A stretch of DNA of 64,000 nt, taken from NCBI GenBank assembly GCA_938028835.1, contig CALIMJ010000006.1, positions 68,759 through 132,758 on the forward strand. The letters run 5' to 3'. Shown piece after piece: positions 9,142 to 17,230 of the stretch (position 1 is the first letter of the stretch; every line of letters starts with the position of its first letter). Source of the stretch: an uncultured bacterium. Lineage in GTDB: Bacteria > Sysuimicrobiota > Sysuimicrobiia > Sysuimicrobiales > Sysuimicrobiaceae. The translations under genes were made by a program, and so were the position numbers. The notes beneath the pieces are model-generated. The model was not told the DNA's origin. It was given only the letters and a program-made list of their open reading frames with translations, and made no database searches.

Positions 9142-10829
9142 GGAAGCTGCCCCACCACCACCAGCCACCCTCGACGACCGTCCGCGAGGGGGAGGGCCAC
9201 CACGGGACGGTCTTCAACTATAGTAGCGGCAGCGGGGTACACCCACCGCAACGACACCAGGGCGGGGTGCTGGGACTCCTGCCGTTCCCACCGCGACGCC
9301 ACCCACTCGTCGGACCCCTCCGACTTCTCCAGGGGGGCCTGTCGCGAGCCCCAGAACACCACGCCCTGGGACGTTCCGGGTCCTCGGAAGACCACGCTCC
9401 CGTTGCGCGGCTGCACGGCCGGCACTGCGCCGGCCGCACCCTCCACCTCCCAGTACAGCCGCAGGCGCTCGCCCGTCCCCTGTCGTGCGCGGACGAGGAC
9501 GCGGTCGTCCAGGAAGGTGACCTCCGCCTCGGAAAACCCTCCTGAGGCAGCGACCGCGGCGGCACGGGGCAGGGTGTGCGTGTAGACGCCGCGGTAGGGT
9601 GCCTGCGCGTAGCCCCAGCCGTAAGCCCTCCGCACCCCGTCCGCCACCACCTCCACCCACGTGGCGTCCAGGGCTGTGGAGCGCTGCCGCACCTCGTGTG
9701 CTACGGTGGGCATCCCCACGACGCCGGCGGCCAGCACCGCCAGCGCCAGCAACCAGCCCCAGGGAGTTCTGCCCGCCACCGCCAGGGAAACAAGCCACAG
9801 CGCCGCGAAGGTACCCAGCCCCACGGCAGCAGGGCCAACGGGCGCCCGCGGCCGGAGGTCAGGCTCGGGAGGCCCTTCCCGAAGGGCAGTCGGGGGTAGG
9901 GCGAGGTACCACAGGGGCGAGCCGGGTGGGACCTGCTGCGGGTCTGCGGCCCACGCGTAGACCCGGCCGAGTCCCCTGGGTGCCCACGCCGCCACCACGT
10001 AGGACCGCTCCACCACGGGCCGCCCCCCCGGCAAGAGGTGCAGCTCCCGCAAGGGGCCTGCGGCCAGGGATCCCAGGCCGGGGCGTTCCACCACGCGTCC
10101 GGTGTGCTGCGCCGCGGACAGCCAGCCGGACAGCGGCGCAGTAGGAGCCAGCCAACCGGATGTCACCACCCGGCCGCCGTGGATCACCCACGCCTGCAGG
10201 GCATGTCGCTGCGCGTCGTTCAGCCTGCGCTCGTCCAGCTCCTCCACCACCAGCAGGTCCAGGGAGGCGTACGCGGCCGCGCTTTCCGGAAGCACCTCCT
10301 CCCACAGGCGTGCCACCGTCCGGCGCCCGCCAGAAGAGACCTCGGTTGGGGGGGAGGGAGGGTTCTGGCCCAGGTACCCCACCACGCTCGCCACCGCGCT
10401 TTCAGCCTGCGGCACGGCTTGCGCGGAAGCCACCTCCCCTCCGTCCTCGGCCACCAGGGCTACCCGCAACGGCCGGCGGGCATCCACCACCAGAACTGGG
10501 AGCCGCCAGGTGCCCCGGCCCCCCTGAGGCAGGTCCAGGGGGTAGCGCAGCCGGACCCGCTGGGCTCCGAACTCCTGCGGGACATCTACCACCAGCCACC
10601 CGCGCACGGGCCGGTCTACCTCTGCTTCCACGGTGAGCGGGTTCCATGTGCCGAAACGCACCCACCCGTCCCAGCCCAGGGCCGCGTGCACCGAGGGTGG
10701 CTCCCCCGCCGCGGGCCAGACCTGCAGGAGGAGGAAGGCCGGTACGAAAAACGCCAGCAGCCCGTACCGCACCCTCCGGGCGGGGCTCCGTGCCGCCGCC
10801 GTGGGGACGGTGCCGGAGCTCGGGCTCAC
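9138..10829 (-). CDS. Secreted/membrane protein of the MoxR-VWA cluster, unknown function
   Basis: The product is 563 aa with a GTG start behind GGGAGGCG. An N-terminal signal/anchor helix (about residues 22-42) leads into an Ig-like beta-rich region (WVRFGTWNPLTVEAEV). A Rossmann-like domain follows, with the LDLLVVEELDERRLNDAQ block reminiscent of the non-catalytic amidotransferase-like domain also found in the 883-aa protein. A central membrane helix or helices (about 330-385) lead into a second extracytoplasmic domain. It is the first gene of the cluster. I cannot assign a reaction. Its repeated pairing with an ABC-2-like permease suggests an envelope complex. Confidence 0.65.
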   Translation of the reverse strand: MSPSSGTVPTAAARSPARRVRYGLLAFFVPAFLLLQVWPAAGEPPSVHAALGWDGWVRFGTWNPLTVEAEVDRPVRGWLVVDVPQEFGAQRVRLRYPLDLPQGGRGTWRLPVLVVDARRPLRVALVAEDGGEVASAQAVPQAESAVASVVGYLGQNPPSPPTEVSSGGRRTVARLWEEVLPESAAAYASLDLLVVEELDERRLNDAQRHALQAWVIHGGRVVTSGWLAPTAPLSGWLSAAQHTGRVVERPGLGSLAAGPLRELHLLPGGRPVVERSYVVAAWAPRGLGRVYAWAADPQQVPPGSPLWYLALPPTALREGPPEPDLRPRAPVGPAAVGLGTFAALWLVSLAVAGRTPWGWLLALAVLAAGVVGMPTVAHEVRQRSTALDATWVEVVADGVRRAYGWGYAQAPYRGVYTHTLPRAAAVAASGGFSEAEVTFLDDRVLVRARQGTGERLRLYWEVEGAAGAVPAVQPRNGSVVFRGPGTSQGVVFWGSRQAPLEKSEGSDEWVASRWERQESQHPALVSLRWVYPAAATIVEDRPVVALPLADGRRGWLVVVGQLP

Positions 10830-10912
10830 GCGACTAACGCGCCTCCCAAGGCCACTCGTTCCGGTCCGGGGAGCACTGCGGCTGGGCAGCGCCCGTGGTC
10901 GCCCGGAACTCC

Positions 10913-11179
10913 TTACGAGGTGCTGGACTTGGCGTCCTTGGCGTCGGTCTTACGCTCGCCCTCAGACTTCTTCCCCTCGTCCGATTTGGCCGCGCCGTCC
11001 TTAGACCGCCGGTAGTCGGTGGTGTAAAAGCCGGATCCCCTGAACACCAGCCCCACGGTCCCCAGGAGCCTGCGGGTAGTCCCTCCGCATCGCGGGCACG
11101 GCTCCGGGGGGCTTCCCACCGGCTGGAGCCGCTCGAACCTGTGGTCGCAACGGGTACACAGGTACTCGTAGATCGGCAC
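10913..11179 (-). CDS. FmdB-family putative regulatory zinc-ribbon protein
   Basis: A small protein of 88 aa. The start is GTG 11179 behind GGAGGGAGC, giving the characteristic PIYEYLC opening. CTRCDHRF and CPRCGG supply the two CxxC zinc knuckles. The FmdB signature continues through a GSGFYTTDY block and ends in a long Lys/Glu/Asp/Ser-rich tail. An earlier in-frame start would add about 69 residues that show no family resemblance. The role of FmdB proteins is not firmly established; they are called putative regulators. Its 117-nt leader holds two inverted repeats (separate entry). Confidence 0.9.
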   Translation of the reverse strand: MPIYEYLCTRCDHRFERLQPVGSPPEPCPRCGGTTRRLLGTVGLVFRGSGFYTTDYRRSKDGAAKSDEGKKSEGERKTDAKDAKSSTS

Positions 11180-11203
11180 GCGTGCTCCCTCCTCGAACCG
11201 ATA

Positions 11204-11258
11204 CGTCCTGCAGGACGCCGCTGTGGCTGTCGCGCGGTCCGAAGAATCTGCCACAGCG
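11204..11258. promoter_or_regulatory. Paired inverted repeats in the FmdB-gene leader
   Basis: CGTCCTGCAGGACG (11204-11217) is a perfect 14-base palindrome 25 bases upstream of the FmdB start. Immediately further upstream, CGCTGTGGC (11219-11227) and GCCACAGCG (11250-11258) form a 9-base inverted repeat around a 22-base loop. Either could be an operator or an RNA hairpin. No protein partner can be named from sequence. Confidence 0.4.
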
Positions 11259-11295
11259 CCTACAGGGAGTTTAGCACGCCCGCCCCCACCCCCGG

Positions 11296-12360
11296 TCACC
11301 GGCGCTCCAACCGGGCCACCCACACAGGCCCCGCACGGTGGGCGAAGCCGGTGCCGAACGCCACCGCCCTGCCGCTCGGAGACCAAGCAGTCCCCACCGA
11401 GGCGTCCGGGTCCGGGAACTCCAGGGCGTAGTCCGCTACCTGCAACCGGCTGGACCCGTCCGCGTCCACGATCCAGACCGCGGCTCGCTCCCCGCCCTCA
11501 ACCTCCGCGTAGCTCAGCTTGTCCCCCTGGGGTGACCAGCTCAAGCCCCACAGCCGTCCCCCGCGGGCCACGGTCACCGCTCGGCCTGAGCCCACGGGCT
11601 GCACCGCGAGGGCGACCCCCTCCTCTTCCGCCACCAGGTACGCCACGGTCCGGCCGTGGGGAGAGAGTTGTGCCTGCAGGACGGTGGCGGAGAGGACACG
11701 GAGCGGCCGGCGGTCGGGGCCCGCCACCCGCACCCGCCAGAGCGTTACCGTCCTGCCCACCGGGTCCTCTGCTCGGGCGAACACGTACAGGCCGTCCGGG
11801 AACCAGTCCAGGTCGTACAGGCTGTGGGCAGGGCCGAACAGCCGCCTGCGTAGCCCGCCCTCCGCGGACACCAGCCACAACCAGACCCCGCGGAACTCCA
11901 CCACCGCGGCACCCCGGTCCCCCGCGGGGCTCCAGCGAAACGAACGCACCACTCCTGGGAGGTCTACCCTTCGCGCCCCGCCCCGCACGAGGTCCACCAG
12001 CCAGAGGCTGCCGCCGGAGATGACCGCGACCCAGCGCCCACTGCGAGACCAGTCCACCCACGTGGCGTGAGGCGCCGCGAGGATCCGGCGCTCCGCTCCG
12101 TCCAGGCCCACCACCACCACGCCCTCCGGCGTCCCAAACGCCACGGACCGGCTGTCCGGGGACCACGTGGTGTTGCTGGTGGCCACCCGGTCGCTGGCGC
12201 GGCGGGCTTCCGCAACCCGCAGGGTGACCACGGGCTCGGGCTTGGGGACCCGCCGCACGGCCACCTGGCAGCCGGAAACCACGGGGATGACCACCAGGAG
12301 GGTGGCAAGCCACCGGAGGGGTTGCGGCGCGGTAACGGGATTCCGAGCCGGGCGGCTCAC
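11296..12360 (-). CDS. PD40/WD40-like beta-propeller lipoprotein
   Basis: The product is 354 aa, starting at GTG 12360, which overlaps the MAT stop by four bases (GTGA). A signal peptide with a lipobox (VVSGC, Cys near residue 27) predicts a lipid-anchored extracytoplasmic protein. The body repeats the PD40/TolB-like pattern (for example WSPDSRSVAFG, WSPAGDRGAAV, LSPHGRTVAYL, WSPQGDKLSYAE and WSPSGRAVAFG), about six blades. The role is unknown; such propellers usually bind proteins or glycans. The co-transcription with a SAM-synthesis gene has no obvious metabolic logic. Confidence 0.85.
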   Translation of the reverse strand: MSRPARNPVTAPQPLRWLATLLVVIPVVSGCQVAVRRVPKPEPVVTLRVAEARRASDRVATSNTTWSPDSRSVAFGTPEGVVVVGLDGAERRILAAPHATWVDWSRSGRWVAVISGGSLWLVDLVRGGARRVDLPGVVRSFRWSPAGDRGAAVVEFRGVWLWLVSAEGGLRRRLFGPAHSLYDLDWFPDGLYVFARAEDPVGRTVTLWRVRVAGPDRRPLRVLSATVLQAQLSPHGRTVAYLVAEEEGVALAVQPVGSGRAVTVARGGRLWGLSWSPQGDKLSYAEVEGGERAAVWIVDADGSSRLQVADYALEFPDPDASVGTAWSPSGRAVAFGTGFAHRAGPVWVARLERR

Positions 12361-13559
12361 ACCACCGCGTACTTGCCCGCCGCCAAGTCCTGGATGAGGG
12401 TACGGACGTCCTGCAACTCGCGGTCCACCACTTCCCGGACCTGCCGCAGCACCCGGGTCCGTCGAACCCCGCGCTCCAGGATGACCTGGGCCGCGGCCAC
12501 CTTCGGCCGGTCCACGGGCTCGCCGATCTGGCTGCACAGCCAGATGTAGCACTCCCGCACGCCCGGGACCTCTTCGTACACCCGCTGGGCGATCCGGTGC
12601 GTGAGGACCGTGTAGATCTTGCCCACGTGGGAGACGGGGTTCTTGCCCGCGGCGGCCTCGGTGCCCATGGGCCGGTTGAGGGCGATCACCCCGTTGACCT
12701 TGTTCCCGCGCCCCACCTGTCCGCTGTCCCCGCTCTCCGCAGAAGTCCCCGTAACCGACAGGTACACGCCGCCGAGGCCGCGGCCCGCGACGTCCGCGTG
12801 GTTCAGGTACAGGTGGACGGCGGGCAGGCTGCACCGGGAGCGCACGTACTCCAGCACCGCCTGCCGCATCTGCTCCTTCCGCCGGAAGTACGTGGCCTCG
12901 CTGTCCACGAAGCGGTCCACGAACGCCACCGCCACCGTGAGGTGCAGCTCGCGGCCCGTGCGCACCCCCATCACCTTCACGTCCTCCCCCGCCTCGGGGA
13001 ACTCTCTCTTGAAGGCAGGGGAGTTGATGTACCGTTCCGTCTCCAGCACCACCCGCTCCGTCTCCGTCAGCGGCCAGTAGCCCACCGCTGCGGAGGTGTC
13101 GTTGGCGCCGATCTCCTCCCGGTGGAAGATGTCCACCAGCTCCGGAGAGCCCGGCTTGATCTGGATGTCGTACTCCAGGTGCCGCTCAGGGTCCACGAAC
13201 CGCAGGTTCTCCCGGATCCACCGCTTGGCGGTGCGGATGGCCAGCTCCGGGATGGGGATCTCCACGTCCCCCACCCGGTAGGTGGCCCGATCCCCGAAGA
13301 TCAGCCGCATGGGCTGGGTCACCCGGCCGCCCCCGAACCGGACCTCCGCCTCCCCGGCCACGAGGAAGGCCTTGTCGATGTTGTGGTGCAGGATGGTCCC
13401 CACCCTCTCGAGGTAGGTCTTGCTGAGCTCCACGGAGACCTGCTCCATGATGGCGTCACAGATGGAGTCGGGGTGGCCCACTCCCTTGCGCTCCACCAGC
13501 TCCACCTGGTGCTCGGACACCGGCAGGCCCGGCAGCGCCTCCACGAGGATGTTCCGCAC
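12357..13559 (-). CDS. mat: Archaeal-type methionine adenosyltransferase (S-adenosylmethionine synthetase)
   Basis: Forms S-adenosylmethionine from methionine and ATP. The 400-aa product starts at GTG 13559 behind a strong AGGAGG. It matches the archaeal MAT family (PF01941 type), not bacterial MetK. Diagnostic blocks are [65 protein letters not shown] and [10 protein letters not shown], plus the late [11 protein letters not shown]. Length agrees with archaeal enzymes. No bacterial metK is in the window. A leader with two back-to-back hairpins precedes it. Its stop overlaps the lipoprotein start. The presence in an otherwise bacterial context implies an old transfer or a shared ancestral form. 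Confidence 0.95.
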   Translation of the reverse strand: MRNILVEALPGLPVSEHQVELVERKGVGHPDSICDAIMEQVSVELSKTYLERVGTILHHNIDKAFLVAGEAEVRFGGGRVTQPMRLIFGDRATYRVGDVEIPIPELAIRTAKRWIRENLRFVDPERHLEYDIQIKPGSPELVDIFHREEIGANDTSAAVGYWPLTETERVVLETERYINSPAFKREFPEAGEDVKVMGVRTGRELHLTVAVAFVDRFVDSEATYFRRKEQMRQAVLEYVRSRCSLPAVHLYLNHADVAGRGLGGVYLSVTGTSAESGDSGQVGRGNKVNGVIALNRPMGTEAAAGKNPVSHVGKIYTVLTHRIAQRVYEEVPGVRECYIWLCSQIGEPVDRPKVAAAQVILERGVRRTRVLRQVREVVDRELQDVRTLIQDLAAGKYAVV

Positions 13560-13606
13560 CCTGCGAACCTCCTGACCTGGGTTTCTCGGTTGCCGCTTCG
13601 GTGTGC

Positions 13607-13646
13607 GCCCGGACCGGACCGTCCGGGCACGCCACCATGGTAGCGT
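13607..13646 (-). promoter_or_regulatory. Tandem hairpins in the MAT gene leader
   Basis: Within the 109 bases between the rhomboid stop and the MAT start, two stem-loops abut. The promoter-proximal one (13629-13646, minus strand) pairs ACGCTAC with GTGGCGT around CATG. The second (13607-13628) pairs GCCCGGAC with GTCCGGGC around six bases. No T-run follows. A CGGCAACC motif, also seen in SAM-I and SAM-IV riboswitches, lies just downstream, but too little sequence remains before the start for a standard aptamer. This could be a terminator for the rhomboid gene or a SAM-responsive leader. Confidence 0.4.
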
Positions 13647-13668
13647 CCCCCTCGCCGGTTTCCAACAC

Positions 13669-14334
13669 TCACCAGCGGCGCCGCCGCCGCGGGACGAACC
13701 AGCGCACCAGCACGACTCCCGCCACGAACCCGCCCACGTGGGCCCAGAACGCCACTCCGCCCCCCACCTGGGTCGGCACGCCCAGGGACGCCAGCCCGTA
13801 GAGGAGCTGCAGCAGAAACCACAGGGGCAAAAACAGCACCGCGGGCACTTCCGCCAGCTGAGTGAAGAACCCCAGGGGGACCAGGGCCAGGATCCGTGCA
13901 TGGGGGAACAGGACCAGGTAGGCGCCCAACACCCCGGCGATGGCACCGCTGGCGCCCACCATGGGCACCGGGGAAGCGGGTTGGAGGGCCACCTGCAGCC
14001 CGGCGGCCGCGAGGCCACTGAGGAGGTAGAAGACCGCGAACCGGCCGTGGCCCATGGCGTCCTCCACGTTGTTCCCGAAGATCCACAGATACAGCAGGTT
14101 CCCCAGGAGGTGGAACCACCCCCCGTGCAGGAACATGGAGGTCACCAGGGTGAAGTACGGGGGATCAGGGCCCAGAAGGCGCGCGGGGACGACCCCAAAG
14201 GTGCGGAAGAACTCCGCCAGCTCGTCGGGCGGCAGGCCCAGCTCGTACAGGAACACCAGGACGCAGGCGGCCAGGATGCTCAGCATGACCACCGGTGGCC
14301 GTCGGGCGGGGACGCTGTCGCGCAGAGGGATCAA
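13669..14334 (-). CDS. Rhomboid-family intramembrane serine protease
   Basis: Cleaves membrane helices of substrate proteins within the bilayer. The 221-aa product has six or seven hydrophobic segments. HGGWFHLLGNLLYLW (His70, His75, Asn79) forms the oxyanion region, Ser129 lies in GASG, and His199 lies in WAHVGG; together these give the catalytic dyad. The start is TTG 14334 with GGAG about eight bases upstream; a GTG at codon 8 is an alternative. It follows the MgtC-like gene by 25 nt. The C-terminus is a basic stop-transfer tail (RRRRRW). Substrates cannot be inferred. Confidence 0.92.
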   Translation of the reverse strand: MIPLRDSVPARRPPVVMLSILAACVLVFLYELGLPPDELAEFFRTFGVVPARLLGPDPPYFTLVTSMFLHGGWFHLLGNLLYLWIFGNNVEDAMGHGRFAVFYLLSGLAAAGLQVALQPASPVPMVGASGAIAGVLGAYLVLFPHARILALVPLGFFTQLAEVPAVLFLPLWFLLQLLYGLASLGVPTQVGGGVAFWAHVGGFVAGVVLVRWFVPRRRRRW

Positions 14335-14359
14335 GGGTTAGGCTCCGCCCGGGCGGGGT

Positions 14360-15016
14360 CTACGAGGTCCAGGAGGCGGCCTCCACGCCCTCGAGGTCCG
14401 CCACCGCCAGGAGGATCTCTTCCCGGCTCGCGTGCGGCGGCAGGCGGACGCCCAGGTATAGGTTCACCTTCCCGTCGCGCCCCGCCTCCATCTGTACGCT
14501 CTCGATGTTGGCCCTGTGCTTTCCCAGCAGCGTGCCCAGGGTCCCCAGCTGCCCCGGTCGGTCCACCATGGTCACCGCCAGAGTCCCGAGGCCCGTGGCA
14601 CGGCGGGGCAACCAGCGTTCCACCCGCGGGAACAGGTACAGCACCGCCCACGCCAGGGCCGTGGCCACCAGGGCCACCAGGTAGAACCCGCTTCCCACCG
14701 CAGTGCCGATGGCCGCCACCATCCACAGGCTCGCCGCGGTGGTCAGGCCTCCGACCCCCGTGGGGTGGCGCCAGATGGTCCCTGCGCCGATGAACCCGAT
14801 CCCCACCACGATGTTGGAGGCGATCCGCGCAGGGTCTGCCCCGCTCCCGAAGAACCCATAGAGGCTAATCAGGGTGAAGGTAGCCGCGCCGAGGGCGACC
14901 AGGATGTGGGTACGGAACCCCGCGGGCTTCTCCAGCACTTCCCGCTCGATGCCGATGATGCCGCCCAGCACCAGCGCCAGGACGAGGCGCACCACCAGTT
15001 CTGCGGCATCCACCAC
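14360..15016 (-). CDS. MgtC/SapB-family membrane protein with C-terminal ACT-like domain
   Basis: The product is 218 aa from GTG 15016; a second GTG follows immediately, and GGGGTGG precedes. Four hydrophobic segments carry the MgtC signature (LGGIIGIEREVLEKPAGFRTHILVALGAATFTL, GIGFIGAGTIWR, VGGLTTAASLWMVAAIGTAVG). The last 75 residues form an ACT-like regulatory fold (VTMVDRPGQLGTLGTLLGKH). MgtC-family proteins are linked to magnesium limitation and to ATP-synthase modulation. Here the true role is inferred only. Extending the frame upstream would overlap rseP by some 50 nt. Confidence 0.88.
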   Translation of the reverse strand: MVDAAELVVRLVLALVLGGIIGIEREVLEKPAGFRTHILVALGAATFTLISLYGFFGSGADPARIASNIVVGIGFIGAGTIWRHPTGVGGLTTAASLWMVAAIGTAVGSGFYLVALVATALAWAVLYLFPRVERWLPRRATGLGTLAVTMVDRPGQLGTLGTLLGKHRANIESVQMEAGRDGKVNLYLGVRLPPHASREEILLAVADLEGVEAASWTS

Positions 15017-15035
15017 GGACCGCCACCCCGTGCCC

Positions 15036-16073
15036 CTAGAAGTTCCGCTCGCCCACCCATCGTAGGATGTCGCGGTAGGTGAGGGCAAGGACGAGCAGCA
15101 GCAGCAGGGCGAAGCCCACCAGGTGCACGTAGCCCTCCCGGCGCGGGTCCACCGCCCTGCGCCGCACCGCCTCCACCAACAGGAACGCCAGGCGCCCGCC
15201 GTCCAGGGCCGGCAGGGGGAGAAGGTTGAACAGGCCGATCATCACGCTCAAAAACGCGGTCATGAACAGGTAGGAGTCGAAACCCACCTGTGCGGCGTCC
15301 CCCAACAGCCGCACCGCGCCCACCGGGCCCGCCAGCTCCTGCAGCACGTCCCCGGACCCCACCAGGCGCACCAGGCCGATCACCATCTCCCGCATGGACC
15401 GCACCGTTTGCTGCACACCCCACAGCAGGGCCCGGTGCGGCGCCAGGCGCTCCCGCTCCACCGCGGGCGTGATCCCCGTGATCCCCACCCCCAGGCGCGG
15501 ATCCAGACGCGGCGTCACCGTGACCTCGAAGCGCCGGCCGGACCGGTCCACGGACAGGCGCAGGGCCCGTCCCGCGCTGCGGTGGATGGTACGCACCATG
15601 GTCTGCCCGTCGGGGAGGGGCACGCCGTCGATGGCCACGATCCGATCCCCGGGCCGCAGCCCGGCTTCCGCGGCCGGCCAGCCGGGCCGCACGGTGGCCA
15701 CCACGGTGGTGACCCGGCGGGGCAGCCCGTAGGCCCACGCGGCGGTCGCCACCAGGAGCACCGAAAGCAGTACGTTCATGACGGGGCCCGCAGCCACGAC
15801 GGCGATCCGGGTCCACACGCCCTTGCTGCGGAAGGCGTCCGGCCCTGGCTCCTCCTCGAAGTCCTCCCCGGCCAGGCGCACGTAACCGCCCAGCGGGAGG
15901 GCGTTCAACCGGTACTCCGTGCCGCCCCTCCGGCTGCGCCACAGCGGCGGACCGAAGCCCACCGCGAACGCCCGCACGCCGACGCCCGAAGCCTTCGCCA
16001 CGAGGAAGTGGCCCAGCTCGTGGGCGAGGATCATCAGGCCGAAGGCCACGACGGCCAGCAGCATGGACATCAC
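15036..16073 (-). CDS. rseP: RseP-type site-2 zinc metalloprotease (M50)
   Basis: Intramembrane protease that releases membrane-tethered regulators such as anti-sigma factors. The 345-aa product has HELGH at residues 18-22 in the first helix, a PDZ domain in the middle (RPGWPAAEAGLRPGDRIVAIDG), GPVMNVLLSV in the second helix, and the LPALDGGRL motif (third metal ligand Asp) before the last helix. The GTG start at 16073 overlaps the dxr stop (GTGA); an ATG directly follows and could serve instead. The dxr-rseP order is the usual bacterial one. Confidence 0.95.
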   Translation of the reverse strand: MMSMLLAVVAFGLMILAHELGHFLVAKASGVGVRAFAVGFGPPLWRSRRGGTEYRLNALPLGGYVRLAGEDFEEEPGPDAFRSKGVWTRIAVVAAGPVMNVLLSVLLVATAAWAYGLPRRVTTVVATVRPGWPAAEAGLRPGDRIVAIDGVPLPDGQTMVRTIHRSAGRALRLSVDRSGRRFEVTVTPRLDPRLGVGITGITPAVERERLAPHRALLWGVQQTVRSMREMVIGLVRLVGSGDVLQELAGPVGAVRLLGDAAQVGFDSYLFMTAFLSVMIGLFNLLPLPALDGGRLAFLLVEAVRRRAVDPRREGYVHLVGFALLLLLVLALTYRDILRWVGERNF

Positions 16074-17230
16074 AGGCTCCTCACCAGCGCCCGCGCCCAG
16101 CGGTCCGCCTCCAGGATCTCCTCCAGGGTGGGGCGGGAACGGGGTTCGTGCAAGTCCATGGCCGCCCGCACCAGTTTCGGGATCCGGCCGAAGGGCACCT
16201 CCCGGTCCAGGAAGCGCTGTACGGCCACCTCGTTGGCCGCATTCAGGACGGCGGGGAGGGTCCCCCCCACGGCCAGCGCCTCATAAGCGTACCCCAGACA
16301 GGGGAACCTCCGCAGGTCGGGCGGCTCGAAGGTCAGGGTGTGGGGGACCGTCCAGTCCAGACGGCCGAACCCCGGGGGCAGGCGGTCCATCCCGCTGAGC
16401 GCGTACTGGATGAACAGCCGCATGTCGGGCCGGCTGAGGTGCGCGAGGCTGGAGCCGTCCACGAACTCCACCATCCCGTGCACCACGCTCTGGGGGTGGA
16501 TCAACACCTCGATGCGCTCCGGCGGGAGGTCGAACAGCCACCGCGCCTCGATGACCTCCAGGGCCTTGTTCATGAGGGTGGCGGAGTCCACGGTGATCTT
16601 CGGCCCCATGCGCCAGGTGGGGTGCTGCAGCGCCTCCTCCGGCGTGGCGGCCTCCATGGACTCCAGGGAGCGTCGCAGGAAGGGCCCGCCGGAGGCGGTG
16701 AGCACGATGCGGCTCACGCGGTCGCGCCGCTCGGCCCGCAGGCACTGGTAGATGGCGCTGTGTTCGCCGTCCACGGGCACGATCCGGGCGGCGCGGGACG
16801 CCGCCCGCTCCCGCACCAGCTCACCCGCCGCCACCAGGGTCTCCTTGTTGGCCAGGGCCAGCTCTTTGCCCGCCTCGACCGCGGCCAGGCTGGGCAGGAG
16901 CCCCGCCACACCCACCACCGCTACCAGGACCACGTCCGCGGACGGCCAGCGGGCTACCTCTTCCAGCGCCTGCGGGCCCACCAGGAGCTCGCCGTGCCAG
17001 TGCGCGGCCATCTGCCGGAACTCCTCCACCGCCTGCGGGTCGGTGAGGGCCACCGCCTCCGGCTGCCAGCGCACGGCCTGCTCCGCCAGGGCAGCTGCGT
17101 CCCGCCGGGCAGCCAGGGCCACGACCCGCACGCGCCCTGCCAGGGCTTCCACTACGTCCAGGGCCTGCCGGCCGATGGAGCCGGTGCTGCCTAGGATCGC
17201 CACCCGCCGCGCAGCCCCGCCTGCCCTCAC
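16070..17230 (-). CDS. dxr: 1-deoxy-D-xylulose 5-phosphate reductoisomerase
   Basis: Second step of the MEP isoprenoid pathway: DXP plus NADPH gives MEP. The 386-aa product starts at GTG 17230, sharing GTGA with the cdsA stop. It shows the NADPH-binding GSTGSIG, the NKETLV block, the acidic metal site in VDGEHSA, LTASGGPF, DSATLMNK and LIHPQSVVHGMVEF. The length is normal. It lies between cdsA and rseP, in the common envelope/isoprenoid cluster, and supplies precursors for the UppS product encoded two genes upstream. Confidence 0.97.
   Translation of the reverse strand: MRAGGAARRVAILGSTGSIGRQALDVVEALAGRVRVVALAARRDAAALAEQAVRWQPEAVALTDPQAVEEFRQMAAHWHGELLVGPQALEEVARWPSADVVLVAVVGVAGLLPSLAAVEAGKELALANKETLVAAGELVRERAASRAARIVPVDGEHSAIYQCLRAERRDRVSRIVLTASGGPFLRRSLESMEAATPEEALQHPTWRMGPKITVDSATLMNKALEVIEARWLFDLPPERIEVLIHPQSVVHGMVEFVDGSSLAHLSRPDMRLFIQYALSGMDRLPPGFGRLDWTVPHTLTFEPPDLRRFPCLGYAYEALAVGGTLPAVLNAANEVAVQRFLDREVPFGRIPKLVRAAMDLHEPRSRPTLEEILEADRWARALVRSL

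Noticed and set aside
13560-13668. Standard SAM-I (S-box) riboswitch before the MAT gene
   Set aside because: Only the CGGCAACC string and hairpins are present; the P3/P4 arms cannot fit in the remaining 30 bases.
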